From Euperipatoides rowelli (taxonomy: Eukaryota; Onychophora; Udeonychophora; Euonychophora; Peripatopsidae), in assembly GCA_003024985.2 (NCBI GenBank), contig PXIH01S0016348.1: 13,840 nucleotides of DNA; one strand, 5' to 3'. The first letter of the stretch is position 1, and each line of letters starts with the position of its first letter. The notes below the pieces were generated by a model that saw only the letters and a list, made by a program, of their open reading frames with translations, was not told where the DNA came from and made no database searches. A program made the translations under genes and the position numbers. Positions 1 to 7,601 of the stretch are shown here, one piece after another.

Positions 1-213
1 TAACAATTTTAGAATTATCACTATTATAAAATTTGTTAAAACATTTTTCTTAGTAAAGAGTAAAAGGAAAAAAAAATACTTTTATTTTAAATTAAAAAAA
101 ATAACAGCTAATTGTTTAAAATTGGTAGTGTCCTTAGGTACGTAATTAAACAATAAAAATGCGTTTTTAATATTTATTTTGCGTTAAATACGCAATATTT
201 TGCGCTAACGCAA
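1..213. other. AT-rich flank without a gene
   Basis: I see no coding sequence here. The stretch is A/T-rich up to about 178. It ends in two small adjacent hairpins built from TTGCG/CGCAA arms (179-195 and 200-213), which abut the point where recognisable gypsy pol coding stops. It may be host DNA, or part of another element that replaced the rest of the gypsy element. Confidence 0.5.
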
Positions 214-1200
214 GGCTTGAGATGCATCAACTGATTGGTTTATCCTTATTATAGTATTGCAATATTGTTGGTTCAGTAATTGATTGATTTATTTCTTTAA
301 AGGCTTCTGTATGTTTTTTTGTCCATATCCATATACTATCCTTATGTGTCAATTCTCTCAATGGTTTGGCAATTTGTGATTATAATCTAGGCAAAATTTT
401 TGTTAAATATACTGTACAGTTCCTAAATAGGTTTACAATTCTTTTTTTACTTTTGGGCTGTTGCATTTCATTTATTGCTTTTACTTTATCTTCATCTGGT
501 TGTATTCCTTTGTGAGCTAATTCATGTCCAACAAACTTGACACTTTGTACCTTTATTTTGCACTTATCCTTATTAAATCTGATATTTTTCTCTTTTGCCC
601 GATTTAATACAGCAATGAGTTATCATCATGCTCATTTTCTGTTTGTCCCCATCTAATTAAATCTTCAACATAAATTTCCACTCCATCTAGATCCTCAAAA
701 ATATTCCTAAAACATCTTACAAAAACCTTGGGTGCAGAACTTTTAAAGCCAAATGGTAGTCTCATATAAAGCAGTATCGCCCATACGGAGTACCGTACTG
801 AAAGTTGTCAATTCTTGACTTCTTTCTGTTATCTGTATGTGCCAAAACCCACTTTGTCCATCTAAGACTGAAAAATATTTTGCACCCGGCATTCCTGCCA
901 CTATGTCTTCAAATGTTGGTAATGCATAATACTCTCTTTCAATACATTTAACTTTTGTGGATCCAGACATAGTCTGATTGTATTATCAATCTTTTTTACT
1001 ATACTTAAAGCATTAATCCATTCCGTAGGTTTAATTATCTTTTTAATAAATTCCTATTTTTTCTAATCTCTCCAATTCCTTTTTTAGAGGTATCATTATA
1101 GGCTATATGTCTGGAGGGTTCTTGACACGGTACTGCACCTGTCTTCAGTTTGATATATTTGTAATCCATTTTACCTACTCCATTATATAAATCATATTAT
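214..1200 (-). pseudogene. pol: Gypsy reverse transcriptase to start of RNase H, broken
   Basis: This is the RNA-dependent DNA polymerase part of pol. In order on the minus strand I see a PTEWINALSIVKK block near 1020, a LCLDPQKLN block near 970, and then REYYALPTFEDIVAGMPGAK and FSVLDGQSGFWHIQI in the open frame 743-970. A frameshift follows near 760. The polymerase signature YVDD is here YVED (661-672), so one catalytic aspartate is a glutamate. Next come a KFVGHELAHKGIQPDEDK block (about 485-535), a stop at about 380, and the connection region. The last recognisable residues are VDASQ (217-231), the beginning of RNase H. Coding similarity ends there, so most of RNase H and the integrase are missing. 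Confidence 0.88.
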
Positions 1201-1204
1201 TATT

Positions 1205-1615
1205 TTACAACTTTTGAAATTCTACTTTTTTGTTGTCATTATTTGAAGCTGTGTGGTCAATAATTGAAGCTATATCTTCCTGTCTCTGTAATAATCCCAT
1301 TTTTATTATCGTATGTAATCCTAATACAGTTGATGGTTCATTACATTCAGACACTATTTCAAATTCAATATATATATTCTTTTTGACCATTTTTAAACAA
1401 ACATAGTTCAGTACATTTTCCAATTACATTTATTTTTGTTCCACTATAATTTCTTAATTGTGACCATGTTTTCACTTTTTTAACATTTAATCTAGGACTA
1501 ACACTTATAGGAAGTATGTTCACTTTTGCACCAGTATTCAATTTAAACTTAATAGATTTATTATTTATTATCACTGCTTCATACCAATCCTCATTTTTAT
1601 ATTGTTGTCTTTAAT
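1205..1615 (-). pseudogene. Gypsy aspartic protease domain, inactive
   Basis: This is the retropepsin-type protease that would cleave the Gag-Pol polyprotein. The frame at 1365-1574 contains INNKSIKFKLNTGAKVNILP, where the family has the DTG(A) active site. The catalytic aspartate is replaced by asparagine (codon at 1536-1538), which alone would abolish activity. The domain carries on in a second frame (1205-1423), with a GLHTIIKMGLL stretch near its C-terminal end, showing a frameshift between about 1365 and 1423. The reverse transcriptase follows downstream, as usual. Confidence 0.8.
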
Positions 1616-1649
1616 ATTTCCTAGTATATTAATATTTCCCTTGTAGTAT

Positions 1650-2477
1650 AATTTGGTCTTCTGTTTTGACTATATTTTATTTTTTGTGTTTTGCAATATT
1701 TTCAAAAATGATTAAATTTTCCACATTTATGTCATTCCTTTCCCTAAGCAGGGCATGCTCAATATTGATGAACTGTTCCACACCGCTGACATTCACGTTC
1801 ATTTTTTCTATCATTTGTATATCTACTAAATTTTCTGTATCCAGTTTTAACTTGTCTAATTTTTTGATACTTTTTCTCAGACCGATTGTCTTTTTTTCCT
1901 ATTTTTTTTTATAACATTAATGGTATTTTCACTTTCAAGGGCCATTTTTTCCAACCTTGTTTTCGTTATCTCAATGCTTTTGCATATTTGTATACATTTT
2001 TCCAACTCTCAATTATCAGTATTTAATAATTTATCTTTAAGACTGGCTTCTCTAATACCACTGATTATTTTGTCCCTTATGAGACTGTCTCTCATTGTAG
2101 CTACCAAATTCACACGTTGCACTCAGACGCTTAAGCTCAGTTACATAACTATCAAATTTTTCATTTACATTTTGGTTATTTATAAAATATATGTGACGTT
2201 CTAAGCTTTCATTTACTTTTGGCACACATAATTTTTCAAATTCCTCAATCACTCTCTCAATACTATTTTTATCTTCTTCACTAAGATCAAAAGTATTAAA
2301 TTTTTCTAGCCCTTCCTCACCAATAATAAGAAAAATAGCTACCTGTATTTCTTCATCTTTCTCATGGTGTCCAGCCGCAATCAAATACAACATAAATCTT
2401 TGTTTAAACTTTAAAAAATTGGCTGCTACATCTCCTTCGAAACTTAAAGCTGATGGAATTCTCAAGTTCGATGCCAT
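1650..2477 (-). pseudogene. gag: Gypsy gag (capsid and nucleocapsid), broken
   Basis: Gag would form the virus-like particle of the element. The start is an ATG at 2477, opening MASNLRIPSALSFEG, and the frame stays open to 2052 (141 codons). The segment is rich in charged helices and has the capsid-like pattern seen in this class (FLKFKQRFMLYL, then an ERHIYFINNQ stretch). A one-base frameshift near 2090 throws off the end of the open frame. The true continuation is readable in another frame and meets an in-frame TGA at 2009-2011. Farther on, at 1693-1791, are two zinc knuckles, CX2CX3HX4C and CX2CX4HX4C, interrupted by three stop codons. About 270 residues in all is a normal gag length for such elements. 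Confidence 0.82.
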
Positions 2478-2590
2478 TTTATTCTTTTCTCTTTCAGGAT
2501 TTCAATTTTCCAATATTTATTCTTGGTCTTTTTTTTTTTTTTTCCGAAGCGGTTTCTTTTTTTACTGCGTCTTATAAATTGTCATATTCA

Positions 2591-2610
2591 CTGTCAGCTG
2601 TGCCAAGTAA
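2591..2610 (-). other. Gypsy primer-binding region
   Basis: Directly after the LTR, the minus strand reads TTACTTGGCACAGCTGACAG. The TTGGC core fits the position and style of the tRNA primer-binding site of many invertebrate gypsy elements. The matching tRNA cannot be named from sequence alone, and the site looks diverged after TTGGC. Confidence 0.4.
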
Positions 2611-2833
2611 TGTTCTTCAGAACTCTTTGACAGTGAGTATAAATCACAAGTACTAAGATCATTTATAAAATACAATACTTTAATGGTATTATACAATACA
2701 ACATGATTAAGAATAACTATAGAACAGGTTACATACAAACTGCGCTCGCATAACATGCCGCCATCCAACACTACTGTCTGCTACAATCTCGTTCTCCCGA
2801 GATCTGCATATGTTACATATCAGGGATATGACA
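2611..2833 (-). repeat. 5' LTR of the gypsy element
   Basis: On the minus strand this 223-bp stretch starts TGTCATATCCCTGATATG and ends CTGAAGAACA, so it has the TG...CA termini expected of an LTR. It lies immediately upstream of the primer-binding region and gag. A TATAAA (minus strand, 2662-2667) sits inside it and could be the promoter. Only one LTR copy is present in the window, so the ends are inferred from the termini and from position, not from comparison of two LTRs. Confidence 0.72.
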
Positions 2834-2908
2834 GGTTTTTTTTAAACCACTTTGAAAAAATTCTAGTGCGACCTTTGCATGCGCCCTTCTTTGACATTTT
2901 ATGGTAAT

Positions 2909-3003
2909 ATGCGGATTATACTTTCATTATATTGTCAATTTATTTTATCGTAATGGCTGAAAATACTCCGGTACCTACTAAAACTTAATAAATATATAAT
3001 TAG
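2909..3003 (+). repeat. Direct repeat, copy 1
   Basis: The block begins ATGCGGATTATACTTTCATT, contains TATCGTAATGGCTGAAAATA and ends in AAAACTTAATAAATAT. It is repeated with small indels and substitutions at 3090-3183, a lag of about 181 bp. The function is unknown. It may be a tandem duplication, or two copies of a short non-autonomous element. Confidence 0.75.
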
Positions 3004-3089
3004 CTAATATAAATAATAGAAAAAGGTTTTTTTATTTGAAGATAAAAAATATAAATAATTTGAATAAATAATTTAGTTAGCTACTTAAA

Positions 3090-3183
3090 ATGCGGATAAT
3101 ATTTTCATTATATTATCAATTCATTTCTATTATCGTAATGGCTGAAAATATCCCGGTACTAAAACTTAATAAATATTTAATTA
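3090..3183 (+). repeat. Direct repeat, copy 2
   Basis: This is the second copy of the block at 2909-3003. It shares the ATGCGGAT start, the TATCGTAATGGCTGAAAATA core and the ACTTAATAAATAT end. Differences include short indels either side of the core, so the duplication is not recent. Confidence 0.75.
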
Positions 3184-4138
3184 TTTCACGTGTAGCCTGT
3201 CTATTTCACATTTTGATTTGCAAATCCCAAAACACGATGTTATGAACTGTAACTATTGAAAATACTTTTCTGCTAGAACAGTGCTTATCAAACGTTGATC
3301 GCAAGTTCCTTCAAATCTGCTTAAAAAAATACCCTCACACACTGGAATAAAAAAAAAAATTGGAATTTATTTCAATGCCTTTATGATTTATTTAGGTAGG
3401 TGTTGTAAATTTCACCATGCCATTAACTATTTTATTAAAAAAAAAAAGAAATCTATAAAATAGAACAAATATATATGACACAAATGTTACATATAAAATA
3501 AAATAAAAAATAGTCAATGTGGTTAATTTTTTTTTATGTGATATTTTGTCAAATTTATGTCTGCCACTCAAAGACTACAAGTATTAAAATTTGTCTTCTA
3601 AGTTTCGTTTTTTTTAAATAGTACTTAGTAATGTTGAAAAGATAGTTACCGTACACAAATAAATTTTGTTTCAAAAGGAATTAACGTCTAAAGCAGCATT
3701 CTCAATTGACAAGTATTATTGAGGTCTTATCCAAATGTTTGCTAATTGAATTCAATTTCAAGGATGAATCAGCTCTTATTTCACTAAAGCCATGCTTACA
3801 CTGACATAGCAAATCCTTTTGTGTTGTGGAATGGATATCACTTTGGTCGTGTTTATACTGCATTCAAGCGTGACTGAATTTGTTAATGCATTATGTTGAA
3901 ATAGTGGTAATCGTTCAAATCATACGTGAAGGTATTTTGCTTATTAAATCTTAAAATTGAGGATCGTGAAATGTTTTGCCAAAAAAAAACCCTGCACCAA
4001 TCATAGCTTATAATATTGTTTGGAAAATAGTTGAATTTCGCCTCAGAGAATCGATCTGATAAAGAATCTTATGTTGTTTCAGGACTCTGCTTACATTAAA
4101 TTAAAAGTACCCTTTGATTCAGATAATTGATTTGGGTG

Positions 4139-4376
4139 ATGAAGGGGAAGAGAAAAGAGGAAGTAAAAAAGGAATGGAGGGAAGTCGTCTACGCTAGGTT
4201 TTAATTCCTTATTATAATTTCATTGTTTTTATTCATTTTTATAATTTATTTTGTGTCTTTTATTGTTTTGTTGTTGTTGTTTTATTATATTATTAATTGG
4301 AAATAATTATTATAATGTATTAGCTATAACTGTACATAATGGCTGAAATCTTTGATTCAATAAATAAAAAATAAAA
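4139..4376 (+). mobile_element. Possible 5'-truncated LINE (or retrocopy) 3' end
   Basis: A short frame from the ATG at 4139 ends at a TAA (4202-4204) with a basic C-terminal peptide, EEVKKEWREVVYARF. It is followed by an A/T-rich 3' UTR-like stretch with a GTTGTTGTTGTT run. Near its end are TAATGGCTGAAAT and AATAAA (4359-4364), then an A-rich tail to about 4376. This arrangement looks like the 3' end of a non-LTR retrotransposon, or of a retroposed mRNA. I do not recognise the protein. The 5' limit is unclear and no target duplication was found. Confidence 0.35.
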
Positions 4377-4825
4377 CTTAACTGGCGTCTTTCCAAATAG
4401 CACCGGCCAAAGTAAACATGTGGGCAATCCCATGATCATAGCGAGAGCGGCTGTGACATAATTTTAGTGAATCGTATTGCGATAAGTTCTTGTAGGCCTA
4501 CGTGTTTTTACTGATAGCCTGAGGCATCTTCGCAACAGATACCTAGGAGCTGAACATTGCAGTACAGGATTCGATAAGCTGTACTGGAACAAAATTTGCT
4601 TGTATGTTTATATGGATCAATGTCGCAATGAATTTCAGAACGTGTTCCAGAAAAGTGGCCAGAGTAAACGTGGTTAAGTTTTTCTTGAACTATGGTGGAA
4701 TGTGCTCATATTTTAAGGAAGAAAGTAATTATTTTAGCCAATCATATTTTTTTTGTTTTCATTGAAATTTGGTAAATATTTCTGTAAAAAAAATTTTTAA
4801 AATCAGAAAAGTTAGTAGGTCTATA
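4377..4825. other. Non-coding, somewhat less AT-rich stretch
   Basis: I see no gene. The stretch contains a perfect 10-bp palindrome, GTAGGCCTAC (4492-4501), and two similar 16-mers of the form GGCCaaAGTAAACaTG (4405-4420 and 4657-4672, 14 of 16 identical). These hint at an old repeat of unknown type. Confidence 0.4.
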
Positions 4826-4833
4826 TTTGTAAT
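4826..4833. repeat. MITE target-site duplication, left
   Basis: TTTGTAAT directly precedes the left inverted repeat. The identical 8-mer directly follows the right inverted repeat at 5167-5174. Confidence 0.82.
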
Positions 4834-5166
4834 CATGGCCCCCACATAGATGAGCTATAGTCTTGGGGAGCCAGTGGGGGGGGGGAGCATACATGAAGAA
4901 ACTGCATAAGAAACTACATACTGTAGTTCTAACCTAGGGTAGGCCGAGTAAAGATCAACAAAATGGCCATACAACCAATAAAAAAAAGCTTATCAAATCT
5001 TCACACAAAAGGGGCTCGCAGGTCCGTCAAAGGTAAACAAAATGTCTATATAGCAAAAAAAAAAGCTTATCAAATCTTCACGAACAAGGAGAAGCTTATC
5101 AAAAATACGTAAGGGCCCCGTCTAAATTTTCAGTCTCACGGCTCTGATTAAGATGTGGGGGCCCTG
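4834..5166. mobile_element. 333-bp hAT-type MITE
   Basis: The element is bounded by inverted repeats. The left end is CATGGCCCCCACAT (4834-4847), and the right end, reverse-complemented, is CAGGGCCCCCACAT (5153-5166): 13 of 14 identical. It is flanked by a perfect 8-bp direct repeat TTTGTAAT (4826-4833 and 5167-5174). An 8-bp duplication with T at position 2 and A at position 7, plus CA-starting ends, fits the hAT superfamily. There is no coding capacity, so it would have depended on a transposase made elsewhere. Inside are a 10-base G run (about 4871-4880) and repeated AGCTTATCAAA units. Confidence 0.82.
4957..5113 (+). repeat. Internal tandem repeats of the MITE
   Basis: Two units of about 78 bp start with AACAAAATG (4957 and 5036), and each carries an A-run followed by AGCTTATCAAATCTTCAC. 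A third, partial AGCTTATCAAA follows at about 5093. Repeated short motifs inside hAT elements are often transposase binding sites, but that role is inferred here. Confidence 0.65.
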
Positions 5167-5174
5167 TTTGTAAT
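5167..5174. repeat. MITE target-site duplication, right
   Basis: TTTGTAAT directly follows the right inverted repeat and is identical to 4826-4833. Confidence 0.82.
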
Positions 5175-5538
5175 TAAAAAACTAGTTTATATATTGGTAA
5201 TATACAAGGAAAAGGAAAACTGATCAGCTATTACGTGTGACTTGACTTGAGCAAGTAAATATAGGCCTATATTGCTCTGTGTTAATGCAAACAAGAGACT
5301 GTCCATGAGCTGAGTTCGTTATACTGGTGCCTGAGCTGCTATGTTGCTGGTGCGTGCATGACAGAAATTCATCACCTGACTTTTAAAAAATGAAGTTGCT
5401 ACCTTTAACTACATAGTAATAATACTTGCTGTAATAACTATAAAAAAAAAGAAATTTGTACGACTGACAAATATGTATTTAATAATTTTTTCTCTTACCT
5501 ATATATTGTGGCCTCCTTCTGAACATTCCCGACCTTCC
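5175..5538. other. Non-coding stretch
   Basis: No coding signal is visible. It includes a perfect 16-bp palindrome, AATATAGGCCTATATT (5258-5273). If the larger hAT-like element is real, this is its right-hand interior. Confidence 0.4.
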
Positions 5539-5576
5539 AGGGGGATGTGTCCCCCTCTGCAGTTTGAGAAACACTG
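5539..5576 (-). repeat. hAT-type terminus with subterminal palindrome
   Basis: The plus strand 5560-5576 is CAGTTTGAGAAACACTG, the reverse complement of the CAGTG(T/G)TTCTCAAACTG type of end common among hAT transposons. Just inside lies a hairpin, AGGGGGA (5539-5545) and TCCCCCT (5550-5556), with a 4-base loop. Such G/C-rich subterminal palindromes are common in these elements. The element body would extend toward lower coordinates. Confidence 0.5.
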
Positions 5577-6402
5577 TTTTAGAGCATTTCAATCAATGAA
5601 TTAAAATGTTGAAATATTGTTAATCAGTTGCTAGTTACAGGCTACTAAAATGATTTCCCCTTCCATCTTAAAAACTAAACTCCTGCTAAGAAACTGAACA
5701 AAGTCAGGGCATTGAATATTCAAGACTCTGGGCATCATGTTCTATTAGACTAAAGCTAATATAACATCTTGAATCTATTTTCACTCTTGGTTTAAGTATA
5801 AAAGCAAGCCAAAGACTTATTGAGGTCTCAATCACCAGCCCACATTTGTGTGCAGGACAATGTTTCCAGTGCCACTACCAACAGCGAAAGAGTGCATCAA
5901 TTTGTCCAAGTCTTAACCGTTAATCAGCACCTGTGTACTTTCATATACTGTAGCTCCGGTCCTAATTGTTGTATTGCTAGACAAGTCACCAGAAGATCCA
6001 GACCCTAACCACTTTGATAGCTGAACTTTGACCTAATCTCCGGTAAGATTATGAGATGATTTTTACCTAAGTATTTAACAGTACCGGTATTTTAATAAAT
6101 AGACCTCCTAACTAGTGTCAAATTTTTATAGGCTACTATTTTATTTCTGAATATTGAATATACAAATGTAAAATAAATAACCAGAATTAATATTTAGCTA
6201 TTGTTTCTAAGTGTTCTTTTGACACTCATTATTTAAACTGATTTTATTGATCGCATAAGTTTAGGAAGCGGATAACTTCTTGTAATTGTTTTAAAACTCT
6301 CATAAATTTGCAGAAGTCAGGACTTAGCTAAAAGGGTAAGTTTTGATCTCTACTAGTAACAAAGACTGCAATCACATCAAATCTCCAGCCATAAATCTGA
6401 TA
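5577..6402. other. Non-coding stretch beyond the copia stop codon
   Basis: I see no gene on either strand. The right part (about 6120-6402) lies just downstream, in copia orientation, of the pol stop and should hold the copia 3' region and LTR. I could not delimit an LTR, because no matching copy is visible beyond 12552. A short purine-rich GGCTGGAGAT (minus strand, about 6381-6390) might be the polypurine tract. A candidate TATA promoter at 5797 is listed separately. Confidence 0.45.
5797..6050 (+). promoter_or_regulatory. Candidate TATA promoter with splice donor
   Basis: TATAAAAG lies at 5797-5804 and an initiator-like TCAATC at 5828-5833, with the A about 33 bases from the first T of the TATA box. 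The following ~210 bases are less AT-rich and end in a strong donor-like CCG|GTAAGA (junction 6042/6043). This could be a promoter with a non-coding first exon, or part of an LTR: an AATAAA follows near 6094. Each signal is short and could be chance. Confidence 0.22.
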
Positions 6403-6673
6403 TTAAAAATCTTGCTGTCGTTTCTCTGCCTTGTTCAAACTGTTAAATTTTAAAGACGTCCTAAATCTTGAAAATGAATCATATGGTAAGGGTTTAGTGA
6501 AAAAAATCAGCTACAGTCTACTTGGAATTGCAGTATCTAAGTATGATATGTTCTAACTCAATATGATTTCTAATAAATTTATAATGGATATCAATATGCT
6601 TTGTTCGATTGCTATCTTTGAATGAATTAGCCATGGCCATTCCACTTAGGCTGTCACTGAATAAAGTAGTGGG
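6403..6673 (-). pseudogene. Copia RNase H, C-terminal fragment (left of LINE)
   Basis: This is the C-terminal half of the RNase H domain that degrades the RNA strand during reverse transcription. On the minus strand the frame reads DLPTTLFSDSLSGMAMA, then NRTKHIDIHYKFIRNHIELE, the conserved copia block around RTKHIDI. A stop interrupts it at about 6518. Past that, the VADFF block and, after a one-base shift, the TKPLP block are readable, ending at a TAA at 6403-6405. The family ends pol in this way. An apparent open frame running on from 6674 to 6838 is an artefact: that part is the antisense of the inserted LINE. The missing first half of the domain is found beyond the LINE at 10909. Confidence 0.9.
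6663..6673 (+). repeat. LINE target-site duplication, left
   Basis: AAAGTAGTGGG is shared with 10898-10908. The leading A's are ambiguous because the right copy follows the LINE A-tail, so the certain part is GTAGTGGG. Both copies belong to the copia RNase H sequence. Confidence 0.85.
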
Positions 6674-6698
6674 GAGATCAATCTGGGCATGCGCTAAC

Positions 6699-7570
6699 AT
6701 GCCGAAAGTTATCATTTTTATGGGACCGAATATATTCACTTTTAGTGAAGTTATTAATGAACTGTAAGTGATAATTTTAATCCAAACTATGAATAAGCTA
6801 CTCTTAAATCTTGTTTGATCTATTTTCTTTTCAAACACATTAAGTTCTTATACATTAACAATGTTTTGGTAAAACCTCTAGTTTTAACAATATGGTGCCT
6901 TTTAGAAATTCGTTGAACATTGAAATCATATTAGATTTGCTTTTCTAAAGAAGGAGTTATGAAATTTATTTTCAATAAAAATTATGAAGTTTGTTATAAG
7001 CCATCCTTGTACCATTCAATTTATTTGAAATATTTTTAAACTTTCTAGTTTCTTTGATATAACTTTAAAGTGATGACATTTAACAAGTTGAAATTAATCT
7101 GATTTCTTTAATAAGCTAATGCCTTTTGAATTTATTGTAATGTCTTAGTTATTAGTAAATATGGAATCAGAAACTTTAAAATCTAACTCCGACCGTTAAA
7201 TTAACATCAAAAGCTCACTTGAGATTATTAATAAGACTTCCTCAATTGGTGATGAGCTTACTTTGATTTTTAGCGCAATTGATGAAAACGGAAAATTGTC
7301 TAGACTTAATGAAATAAAACTCATAGAAGCTATTCTAAATTATGCTTTTGAAGACAATATTGTTGAAATACAGTTCTTGAAAAGAAATTAGTTAGCCTAT
7401 ATATCTCAGATTTAATAATGCTGACTCTATTGAAGAATAAATCCAGTACTTCTTATAATTCTTTTTCACCACCTAGAAAAGTTGGCAAAAATTTAAACGA
7501 TCAACCTAAATTAATCAGAAAAATTGAAATTAATAAAGGAATAATAAAAATAAATGAAGTAAAGCCCTAA
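6699..7570 (+). pseudogene. LINE ORF1 remnant
   Basis: In this class ORF1 encodes an RNA-binding protein that packages the LINE RNA. I do not recognise a domain here, so the call rests on position. The first ATG (6699) opens MPKVIIFMGPNIFTFSEV and stops at 6765. A broken middle follows, then a longer readable stretch from the ATG at 7161, with one TAA at 7197, containing SIGDELTLIFSAIDENGKLS. A frameshift occurs near 7440, and another frame then stays readable (KLIRKIEINKGIIKINEV) to a TAA at 7568-7570. That is 31 bases before the ORF2 ATG, the spacing expected of two adjacent LINE frames. The total span would allow about 290 residues. Confidence 0.5.
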
Positions 7571-7601
7571 TACCTTACTATTTGGCAGACTTTTCACTAA
7601 C

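Larger units (their letters stand above)
214..2833 (-). mobile_element. Truncated, dead Ty3/gypsy LTR retrotransposon
   Basis: Reading on the minus strand, the order is LTR, primer-binding region, gag, zinc knuckles, protease, reverse transcriptase and the first residues of RNase H. This is the Metaviridae order. The rest of RNase H, the integrase and the second LTR are absent, so the copy is truncated at about 213. The coding region is broken by several frameshifts and by stops (for example 2009-2011), and the catalytic residues of both protease and reverse transcriptase are changed. The gag and knuckle style resembles the invertebrate elements often annotated as K02A2.6-like; that assignment is from memory of the family, not from a search. 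No part is expected to be functional. Confidence 0.9.
2834..3278. other. Non-coding stretch with a duplicated ~95-bp block
   Basis: There is no coding signal on either strand. Its main feature is a diverged direct repeat (2909-3003 and 3090-3183), listed separately. The remainder is A/T-rich and unassigned. Confidence 0.5.
3279..5576. mobile_element. Possible non-autonomous hAT-like element (both ends)
   Basis: The right end, read inward on the minus strand, is CAGTGTTTCTCAAACTGC, a typical hAT-style terminus. At 3279 the plus strand reads CAGTGCTTATCAAACG, matching it at 14 of 16 positions in the correct inverted orientation. The flanking 8-mers (3271-3278 TGCTAGAA; 5577-5584 TTTTAGAG) match at only 5 of 8, so the target duplication is weak. 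No transposase coding is visible inside. The interior holds a LINE-like tail and a MITE. The left end may be coincidental. Confidence 0.3.

Noticed and set aside
1666-2656. Plus-strand open frames at 1666-1914, 1920-2204 and 2453-2656
   Set aside because: They are antisense to gypsy gag and leader, rich in F/S/L as expected from A-rich coding read backward, and match no family I know.
2562-2771. Minus-strand open frame
   Set aside because: It lies in the gypsy LTR and leader, which are non-coding.
5820-6008. Plus-strand 62-codon frame
   Set aside because: It begins at TTG, not ATG, and has no recognisable motif; the region fits better as non-coding or promoter-proximal.
6518-6838. A single 106-codon minus-strand gene
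   Set aside because: It crosses the copia/LINE junction at 6673/6674: the C-terminal half is copia RNase H and the N-terminal half is antisense LINE 5' sequence.
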